Assembly: GCA_040901765.1 (NCBI GenBank)
Contig: JBBDYG010000057.1
Location: 1 to 30,358, forward strand
Length of the DNA stretch: 30,358 bases
Direction: 5' to 3'
From: JBBDYG01 sp040901765
GTDB lineage: Bacteria; Planctomycetota; Planctomycetia; Pirellulales; Lacipirellulaceae
Translations under genes and position numbers: made by a program
Part shown: piece by piece, positions 7,359-12,778 of the stretch
How positions within the stretch are numbered: the first letter of the stretch is position 1
How the letters are laid out: the number at the start of each line of letters is the position of its first letter
The notes under the pieces: model-generated
What the model saw: only the letters and a program-made list of their open reading frames with translations
Database searches by the model: none
What the model was told of the DNA's origin: nothing

Positions 7359-9107
7359 ATGAACCTTCTGGGCATCAGCTTCTGGAATTCGCTGCGAGCG
7401 TTGTCGGCGTTTTCGCTGGTGCTGTGGGCGCTGACCGTGGTATTTTCTTTCGGAGTGATCATCCTGCTACGGTCGCGGTGGGGCCAATCGCGGCCGATCC
7501 ACCGCTACAGCCTCCTGTCGCTGCTGGCCCATTTGTTTCTGGCGTGTGTGGCGACCTCGATTCAACTCATCTCGGGGCCGCTCGGGATGGGAGACGGGCC
7601 GCCGGTTCGCGTCCGCTTACTCGCTGGCGCGACGGAGACCACAACGCAGGCGATCGCGACACCGCAGGAAGCACCGCTCGAAGAGCCGGTTGTCGAACCG
7701 GCACAGGAAGCAGCGGCGGAACCGCCGCAACTCGAACCCCCCGAGCTTGCTCCCGAACGGCCCGAGCCGGAACCAATTTCTGAGACCAAGCCACCAGTAC
7801 TGCCGCACGAACCGTTGCCGCAACAAGAGTTGCCAGAGGCAACGCCCAAACCGCCAGAGTCATTGCCGGTCGAGCAACAACCGCTTCCACCAGTTCTCGC
7901 ACCAGTCGAGCCATCCCCCAAGCTTGTATCAACCACTCGTGAGCAACCCGCCGCAACGCCGGCGGCGGCCCAGCTATTCGCCGATCGCCAGAGCGCCGGT
8001 CGCTTGCAAGTTGTCCAGGAACAAGGCGGCAGCTTTGCAACCGAGCAAGCGGTCTCCGCCGCGCTCGACTGGCTTGCCTTTGCGCAGTCATCCGATGGCC
8101 GCTGGGATGCCATCCGCTGGGACGCGGGCCGTGAGACGTTCACGCTGCAAGAGAATCGCGACAACGCTGGTCGGAAGGCCGACACGGCTGTCACCGCATT
8201 GGCGCTGCTCGCCTACCTTGGCGCTGGACATTCCCATGCCGACGGCTCGTATCGCGAGACCGTCGGAGCCGGGCTTGATTTCTTGCTTCGCTCGCAAACC
8301 GCGAATGGTAACCTGATGGGCGAATCCACTCGCTTCGCGCAAACCTATTCCCATTCAATGGCAACCTTCGCGCTGGCCGAAACTTTGGCACTCACGAACG
8401 ACGGGCGCCTTCGTCCCGCGGTTGAACGAGCCGTTGCTCACTTGTTGTCGATGCAGAACCGCACTACGGGTGGCTGGCGCTACCGGTCGGGTGAACGAGG
8501 CGACCTGAGCCAACTCGGCTGGGTCGTCCTCGCGCTTCGCAGTGCGGAACTCGCTGGTGTGACGGTACCGCAACGTCATTGGGACGGGATCGAGCAGTTT
8601 CTTCGTTTAGTGCAACATGGCCCCGCCGGCGGCATGGCTTTTTACCAGCCGGGCGGTCCCCCCAGTCCCACCATGACCGTCGAGGCACTCTACTGCCGCC
8701 AAATATTGGGCCACGATTTCTCCGCGCCGTATTTGCGGGCTTCACTGGCTGAATCGCTCGCGGACGTCCGCCGAGAGCTTCCCGGTTCCGGTCGCCCGAA
8801 TCTCTATTACTGGTACTATGGCTCGCTCGCGCTGCATCACGCCCGCTTGGCAAACCTCGACGCCTCACAAACCTGGGAGGATTGGAACGAAGCGATGAAA
8901 CGCGAGCTTCTGGCATTGCAGGTCACCGACGGCGATCATGCCGGAAGCTGGAGCCCGTCGGCGTGCATTTGGGGTGGCTACGGCGGGCGTGTCTACGCCA
9001 CCGCCGTCGCGGCGATGTGCCTGGAGGTTTACTACCGCTACGCGCCGAATGCGCTGGCGACCGACCCCTGGGTGGCCGCTCGTCCCGTCGAAGCACCGCA
9101 ACGCTGA
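7359..9107 (+). CDS. Membrane protein: TonB-like linker plus squalene-cyclase-like toroid
   Basis: The product is 582 residues from ATG 7359. Two membrane helices lie at about residues 10-37 and 50-72. Residues 95-205 form a long Pro/Glu/Gln-rich linker resembling the periplasm-spanning part of TonB. Residues 225-575 contain QW-like repeats of the prenyltransferase/squalene-cyclase alpha-toroid (for example AALDWLAFAQSSDGRWD, LLSMQNRTTGGWRYRSG, and near the end GSWSPSACIWGGYGGRVYATAVAAM). The DxDD catalytic motif of squalene-hopene cyclases is not evident, so a non-enzymatic binding role is possible. It follows exbB and exbD on the same strand, and I infer that it is a TonB-like partner driven by them, acting in the periplasm. 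The in-frame extension upstream to 7275 runs through the inverted repeat and is rejected. Confidence 0.85.
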   Translation: MNLLGISFWNSLRALSAFSLVLWALTVVFSFGVIILLRSRWGQSRPIHRYSLLSLLAHLFLACVATSIQLISGPLGMGDGPPVRVRLLAGATETTTQAIATPQEAPLEEPVVEPAQEAAAEPPQLEPPELAPERPEPEPISETKPPVLPHEPLPQQELPEATPKPPESLPVEQQPLPPVLAPVEPSPKLVSTTREQPAATPAAAQLFADRQSAGRLQVVQEQGGSFATEQAVSAALDWLAFAQSSDGRWDAIRWDAGRETFTLQENRDNAGRKADTAVTALALLAYLGAGHSHADGSYRETVGAGLDFLLRSQTANGNLMGESTRFAQTYSHSMATFALAETLALTNDGRLRPAVERAVAHLLSMQNRTTGGWRYRSGERGDLSQLGWVVLALRSAELAGVTVPQRHWDGIEQFLRLVQHGPAGGMAFYQPGGPPSPTMTVEALYCRQILGHDFSAPYLRASLAESLADVRRELPGSGRPNLYYWYYGSLALHHARLANLDASQTWEDWNEAMKRELLALQVTDGDHAGSWSPSACIWGGYGGRVYATAVAAMCLEVYYRYAPNALATDPWVAARPVEAPQR

Positions 9108-9147
9108 TTCCCCGCCGCTTGCGGCTTAGCGGCCATTTCACGCCCGT

Positions 9148-9175
9148 TTGACTCCCCGCCCGCCAGTCGTAGAAT
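9148..9175 (+). promoter_or_regulatory. Sigma70-like promoter of the first tatA
   Basis: TTGACT (9148-9153) and TAGAAT (9170-9175) are separated by 16 bases, ahead of the gene at 9244. This is the best consensus match in this part of the window. Confidence 0.6.
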
Positions 9176-9243
9176 AGAAGGTAAGGCCCTTCCTTTGAGT
9201 TACGTTGCCATCGGAGGCGGCCCTGAAGATCGGCGGTCGTATT

Positions 9244-9480
9244 ATGTTGCTCGGCTTCATCGGTTCGGCGTGGCAGTGGATCATCGTCCTCGCGATCGTC
9301 CTCCTGTTGTTTGGAAATCGGCTGCCCATGGTTGCCCGGTCGCTGGGGCGCAGCCTCACCGAATTCAAGAAGGGCGTCAAAGACGTGGATGAGGATCCTT
9401 CCACTTCACAACTCGAGGACCAGGATCTTCCGCGAAGCGACGAGTACGAACGGGCTTCGCGCGAGCGCGTGGCAAGGTAG
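9244..9480 (+). CDS. tatA: TatA/TatE-type twin-arginine translocase subunit
   Basis: The product is 78 residues from ATG 9244. The architecture is that of TatA: a short N-terminal helix in the membrane (about residues 8-24), the FGNRLP hinge, then an amphipathic helix (VARSLGRSLTEFKKG) and a short acidic tail. TatA oligomerises to let folded proteins with a twin-arginine signal cross the inner membrane, together with TatB and TatC, neither of which is in this window. The upstream in-frame codons to 9205 are excluded because ATG 9244 begins exactly at the expected N-terminus. A second TatA follows 27 bp downstream. Confidence 0.88.
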   Translation: MLLGFIGSAWQWIIVLAIVLLLFGNRLPMVARSLGRSLTEFKKGVKDVDEDPSTSQLEDQDLPRSDEYERASRERVAR

Positions 9481-9507
9481 CGCCTGAGGTTTTTGGAGTG
9501 CATTGAG

Positions 9508-9789
9508 ATGTTTGGCTTGAATCATTTTGAGTTAATGATCGTTGGGATCGTGGCGGTCCTTCTGTTTGGCAACCGATTGCCCTCAGTCGCCCGGTCGATG
9601 GGCAAAAGCCTAACCGAATTCAAGAAGGGTATTTCGGGCCTCGACACCGAAGTCCGCGACGCGTTCTATTCCGAGCCGAATGAGCGCGTCAGCTACGAGC
9701 GGCACACTGCTCCTTCGAGTCCCGCCTTCGAGCCACCCGTCGCACAACCGGCGACCGTCGGTTCTGCCAGCGCCACCGCGGCCGACTGA
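9508..9789 (+). CDS. tatA: Second TatA/TatE-type subunit
   Basis: The product is 93 residues from ATG 9508, with GGAG nine bases upstream. It repeats the TatA plan: membrane helix (about residues 5-22), FGNRLP hinge, amphipathic helix (VARSMGKSLTEFKKG). The tail is longer and rich in Pro, Ala and Ser. The core of the hinge and helix is almost identical to that of the gene just upstream, so this is a tandem duplication. The tails differ, suggesting divergence in partner or substrate. It could alternatively take a TatB-like role, but its length and sequence fit TatA better. It is probably cotranscribed with the first copy. Confidence 0.88.
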   Translation: MFGLNHFELMIVGIVAVLLFGNRLPSVARSMGKSLTEFKKGISGLDTEVRDAFYSEPNERVSYERHTAPSSPAFEPPVAQPATVGSASATAAD

Positions 9790-9823
9790 AGGCGCACCGC
9801 TAGCCGCATTTCCCCCCATTGGT

Positions 9824-9829
9824 TACAAT
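9824..9829 (+). promoter_or_regulatory. Possible -10 box of the tRNA-Val gene
   Basis: TACAAT lies 14 bases before the tRNA 5' end. A matching -35 at the usual spacing is not apparent, so this is tentative. Confidence 0.35.
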
Positions 9830-9843
9830 CGCGGCTTCTTTCC

Positions 9844-9917
9844 GGGCGGCTAGCTCAGTTGGTTAGAGCGCTGTGTTCACACCGCAGAGGTCACTGGTTC
9901 GAGTCCAGTGTCGCCCA
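9844..9917 (+). tRNA. tRNA-Val (anticodon CAC)
   Basis: The 74 nt fold into a full cloverleaf. Acceptor arm GGGCGGC pairs with GTCGCCC (one G-T pair), the D arm is GCTC/GAGC, the anticodon stem is CTGTG/CGCAG with loop TTCACAC, and the T arm is ACTGG/CCAGT with TTCGAGT. The anticodon CAC reads GUG, hence valine. The discriminator base is A9917 and CCA is not encoded. An integrase gene begins 120 bp downstream, so the 3' half of this tRNA is the probable attachment site. Confidence 0.95.
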
Positions 9918-9955
9918 CTCGCCCGAAGTCCTAGCCGAATCGCCACTTACGATAC

Positions 9956-9972
9956 CTTCTGACGGTCAGAAG
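9956..9972. promoter_or_regulatory. 17-bp palindrome between tRNA and integrase
   Basis: CTTCTGAC and GTCAGAAG flank a single base. It lies 39 bases after the tRNA and 16 bases before a larger palindrome. It is a candidate protein-binding site for integration or for integrase control. Confidence 0.5.
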
Positions 9973-9988
9973 TGCGGCGTTTTCTTGA

Positions 9989-10018
9989 AGCGCAAACCAG
10001 TATGTACTGGTTTGCGCT
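9989..10018. promoter_or_regulatory. 30-bp palindrome upstream of the integrase
   Basis: Perfect 14-bp arms (AGCGCAAACCAGTA and its complement) surround a 2-base centre. It ends 19 bases before the integrase start and just before its ribosome site. Either a dimeric repressor binds it or it forms an mRNA hairpin. The inner half-sites GCAAAC/GTTTGC recur in the palindrome at 12382-12417. Confidence 0.7.
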
Positions 10019-10037
10019 CCACAAAGGAGACCCGCAC

Positions 10038-11309
10038 ATGCCACGTCTTGTTTCTCAAATGCCCCGGTATCGGAAGCATCGCGCCAGTGGCCAAGCCATT
10101 GTCGAGCTCGGCGGCCGCGTTCATTACCTTGGGCCGCACGGCACCCGTGCCAGCCGAATCGAGTACGATCGACTGGTGATGGAGTGGATCGCCAATGGTC
10201 GCTTCTCGCTTCCGACCAGCGAACCGTACGCTATCACCGTGACCGAGCTCTGTCAGCGGTATCGGAAGTTTGCCAAGTCCTACTATCAAAAAGGCGGAAA
10301 GCCCACCTGCGTCGCGGCGATCAAATCCGCCTTAAAATTGGCACGAATCCACTATGGCAAGACTCTCGCTGGGGAATTCGGGCCGTTGGCGCTCAAATCC
10401 ATTCGCCAACGAATGATCGATCAAGGTTGGAGCCGACGATACATCAACGATCAGGTCGATCGCATCCGCCGGATGTTTAAGTGGGCTGTCGGCGAGCAGC
10501 TACTTCCCGTCGAGGTTCACCAGTCTCTAGCGGTTGTTCCTGGCCTTCGGAGAGGCCGGTCGGAGGCGGATCCCGTAAAGCCCGTTGAGGCGGCGACGGT
10601 CGATGCCACGCTGGCCCACCTGCCAGACGTCGTGGCGGATATGGTCCGCGTCCAGCGATTCACTGGCTGTCGACCGGCAGAACTCTGTCAAATACGGCCG
10701 TGCGATGTCGACCAAAGCGGCGAGGTCTGGCAATTCCGCCCGAAGAGCCACAAGACTGAGCACGCTGAACGGTACCGAGTGGTATTTATTGGACCGCAAG
10801 CACAATCCGTCCTTCTACGTTACCTTGCTCGCGATCACCAGGCGTATTGCTTCCGTCCACAGGATAGTGAGGCGAAGCGCCGTGCGGTCATGCACGCAAC
10901 ACGGAAGACGCCACTGTCGTGCGGGAACCGCCCAGGTACCAATCGTTCGCGTCGCCCAAAGAGGCCACCCGGGGAAGCCTATACTGCAGAAAGCTACCGG
11001 CGGGCAATTCACCGTGCGTGCGACAAGGCATTTCCTGCCCCAGAACAGCTGGCACAACGGTCCAAGGAAACCGAACGGGCGTGGAACGAGCGACTGACGG
11101 ATGCCCAACGGAAACAACTGGCCGAATGGCAGTCGGCGCACCGCTGGAGTCCCAATCAACTCCGCCACGCCGCGGCCACCGAGATCCGCAAGCAGTTCGG
11201 CCTGGAAGCGGCCCAAGTGCTGCTGGGACACGCCACGGCAAACGTGACGCAGATCTATGCGGAGCGGGATCTGGCAAAGGGGGTCGAAGTGGCGCGAAAG
11301 ATTGGCTAA
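10038..11309 (+). CDS. Tyrosine recombinase (integrase)
   Basis: The product is 423 residues. ATG 10038 has AAAGGAGA seven bases upstream, which decides this start over the longer frame to 9972. Residues 60-165 are an SAM-like core-binding domain. Residues 185-415 are the catalytic domain, with Arg212 in TGCRPAE, Lys239 in SHKT, the box II NQLRHAAAT with Arg376, His398 in LLGH, and the nucleophile Tyr407 in TQIYAE. The usual first His of HxxR is Asn373 here. Residues 275-365 hold a basic insertion (RRPKRPPGE). The enzyme would recombine the element at the 3' end of the adjacent tRNA-Val. It belongs to the phage-type integrase family (PF00589), and its position next to the tRNA fits. Confidence 0.92.
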   Translation: MPRLVSQMPRYRKHRASGQAIVELGGRVHYLGPHGTRASRIEYDRLVMEWIANGRFSLPTSEPYAITVTELCQRYRKFAKSYYQKGGKPTCVAAIKSALKLARIHYGKTLAGEFGPLALKSIRQRMIDQGWSRRYINDQVDRIRRMFKWAVGEQLLPVEVHQSLAVVPGLRRGRSEADPVKPVEAATVDATLAHLPDVVADMVRVQRFTGCRPAELCQIRPCDVDQSGEVWQFRPKSHKTEHAERYRVVFIGPQAQSVLLRYLARDHQAYCFRPQDSEAKRRAVMHATRKTPLSCGNRPGTNRSRRPKRPPGEAYTAESYRRAIHRACDKAFPAPEQLAQRSKETERAWNERLTDAQRKQLAEWQSAHRWSPNQLRHAAATEIRKQFGLEAAQVLLGHATANVTQIYAERDLAKGVEVARKIG

Positions 11310-11335
11310 AGTTGCGCAGATGAAAACCCTAATTC

Positions 11336-12307
11336 ATGCGCTGGCTTAAGATTGCCGCTTGTTACTGTGCGCCACCCGCGACAGGTCACGTGGCGTCAGG
11401 AGATTGCACGTTGGCTTCGGGAACTTGGCTCACTTCCTGGAATAAACTCCGCGATCATTTTGAGACGGAGGCACTTAATGGACCGCCGGTCCATTTATGC
11501 TTCGAAGCACCGCCGAGATCGTCAGAGGAATTCGTGAAGGCGTTTCGACTCTGCGATTTCTGGGTTAATCCCTACTCTCAGGAGACAACTTCTATCCCGC
11601 GAATGATTGCGATGGGGATGGGCAATATCGGTCACTATGGGATGCCAGGAACCGTTGGAAGTTTCACTTGGTTCATCATCCATCCGAACGTTGCACGAGT
11701 CACACAGCGCATTCACTCAATGGAAGAGTTGGATTTGTCGCTTCACGAGGCGGCTGTGGTTGAACGCAGATTTTGCCAACTCGCTGATTTTGCCGGACAG
11801 CTCTTTGTAGAGATGGGGCAGGACGCCCCACTCAGGCCAATTCGACAAGACTTCATAACTCCCGATCGGCGCGGTTGGTTGTCGATTCTTCATGGTCTTG
11901 CAGTTGATATGAATGCCCGTCGATGCCCGGGCGCCCTTCGGGTCGAAGCATTATTGCCGAAGTGTCTGCCGTTCAATTGTCATCCTGAGTTGGCGCTAAG
12001 CATTGATACGATTCACCCGGAGCCATTCGCGGCGTCGGTTGGTGTAATCGAATTAATAATCAAAGTTCTCGAAGGAAAGCGTGCTGCGGAAGGTATTCCG
12101 ATCGAGTACAGGACTCGCAATTTAACGAAGGGCGAGTCGGCATCCTATCACTCAGGCGGAAGAGTAGCAAATCCAACGAAATACTTCGAACGGCTCATTG
12201 AGAAGGGCGCCATTTCGCCTCCTGAGGGAAGCGGCCAACAATGGGTTTTTGACATTCGTGACTTCCCGCTAGAAGTTCACGAAAAGCTAAGGCGCAAAAA
12301 ACTCTAG
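11336..12307 (+). CDS. Unknown protein of the mobile element
   Basis: I do not recognise it. The ORF gives up to 323 residues from ATG 11336, 26 bp after the integrase stop. Residues from about 30 on look like a genuine soluble protein (TSWNKLRDHFETEALNG, then FRLCDFWVNPYS). The last 80 residues (from about RTRNLTKGESASYH) look like a small DNA-binding or winged-helix-like tail with a basic end. The first 25 residues are atypical and no ribosome site is visible, so the start may lie downstream or the 5' end may be damaged. A neighbouring frame from TTG 11352 also looks partly coding. Its base composition appears more AT-rich than that of its neighbours, suggesting separate acquisition. Three TCTAG repeats begin at its stop codon. 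Confidence 0.6.
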   Translation: MRWLKIAACYCAPPATGHVASGDCTLASGTWLTSWNKLRDHFETEALNGPPVHLCFEAPPRSSEEFVKAFRLCDFWVNPYSQETTSIPRMIAMGMGNIGHYGMPGTVGSFTWFIIHPNVARVTQRIHSMEELDLSLHEAAVVERRFCQLADFAGQLFVEMGQDAPLRPIRQDFITPDRRGWLSILHGLAVDMNARRCPGALRVEALLPKCLPFNCHPELALSIDTIHPEPFAASVGVIELIIKVLEGKRAAEGIPIEYRTRNLTKGESASYHSGGRVANPTKYFERLIEKGAISPPEGSGQQWVFDIRDFPLEVHEKLRRKKL

Positions 12308-12340
12308 CCGACATCTAGCACTATCTAGCAATGTCTAACC
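12301..12340. repeat. Helically phased TCTAG repeats
   Basis: TCTAG begins at 12303, 12314 and 12324, and TCTAA at 12334, giving spacings of 11, 10 and 10 bases. Two of the copies extend to ATCTAGCA. The first copy includes the stop codon of the preceding gene. Repeats in helical phase resemble iterons or excisionase sites. Confidence 0.6.
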
Positions 12341-12344
12341 GCAA

Positions 12345-12359
12345 CAATTCTTTGAATTG
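12345..12359. promoter_or_regulatory. AT-rich inverted repeat CAATTC-TTT-GAATTG
   Basis: Perfect 6-bp arms with a 3-base centre, directly after the phased repeats, in the most AT-rich part of this stretch. It could be an unwinding segment or a binding site. Confidence 0.45.
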
Positions 12360-12381
12360 ATAGCCGCCGTTGCGCGCGTAT

Positions 12382-12417
12382 TCTGCAAACATTGGTGCCC
12401 TATACCACGTTTGCAGA
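12382..12417. promoter_or_regulatory. Inverted repeat TCTGCAAAC/GTTTGCAGA
   Basis: Perfect 9-bp arms (12382-12390 and 12409-12417) flank 18 bases that include GGT and ACC in inverted order. It ends eight bases before the DUF1580 gene. It is a candidate operator and shares GCAAAC/GTTTGC with the palindrome before the integrase. Confidence 0.55.
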
Positions 12418-12425
12418 GGTACTCA

Positions 12426-12710
12426 ATGGACGCGCAGAATTACATTACCCTTTCTCAAGCGGCCGCTCTACTTCCTGGCCGGCCGCATCTTTCGACGCTC
12501 CACCGCTGGCGGCTCGGCGGCATTCGGGGCATCCGTCTGAAGACGGCGCTCGTCGGCGGGCGCCGGTTCACGACCCGCACCTGGATGCAGGAGTTCATCG
12601 AGCAGACCACGGCAGCAGCCAACGGCGAGTTGCCCGAGCCGCGCACGCTCAAGCAGCGTGAACGCGATATCGAGCGGGCTGACCGCGAACTCGAAGCGGC
12701 CGGGTGGTGA
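12426..12710 (+). CDS. DUF1580-type helix-turn-helix protein (excisionase-like)
   Basis: The product is 94 residues from ATG 12426. The core TLSQAAALLPGRPHLSTLHRW, followed by RGIRLKTALVGGRRFTT and a C-terminal helix, is the pattern of DUF1580, a small planctomycete family with a MerR/excisionase-like winged helix. Such proteins sit beside integrases and replication genes in mobile elements and are likely to bind DNA as directionality or copy-control factors; this role is inferred. The tail (residues 70-94) is charged and coiled-coil-like. It lies between a repeat-rich control region and the primase gene, so it may act on that region. An in-frame extension to 12357 is rejected because it runs through the inverted repeat. 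Confidence 0.75.
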   Translation: MDAQNYITLSQAAALLPGRPHLSTLHRWRLGGIRGIRLKTALVGGRRFTTRTWMQEFIEQTTAAANGELPEPRTLKQRERDIERADRELEAAGW

Positions 12711-12734
12711 TCTCCTCTTCCCGTAGCGGGCCAC

Positions 12735-12771
12735 AAAAAATGCCCGCGGCGCTGCCAGGCGCACACGGGCA
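12735..12771 (-). terminator. Minus-strand terminator-like hairpin before the primase start
   Basis: Read on the minus strand, TGCCCG pairs with CGGGCA around an inner GCGC/GCGC stem, and six T follow (12740-12735). No minus-strand gene ends here, so it would stop an antisense RNA. On the plus strand it is a hairpin ending seven bases before ATG 12779. Confidence 0.45.
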
Positions 12772-12778
12772 ATCTTCA

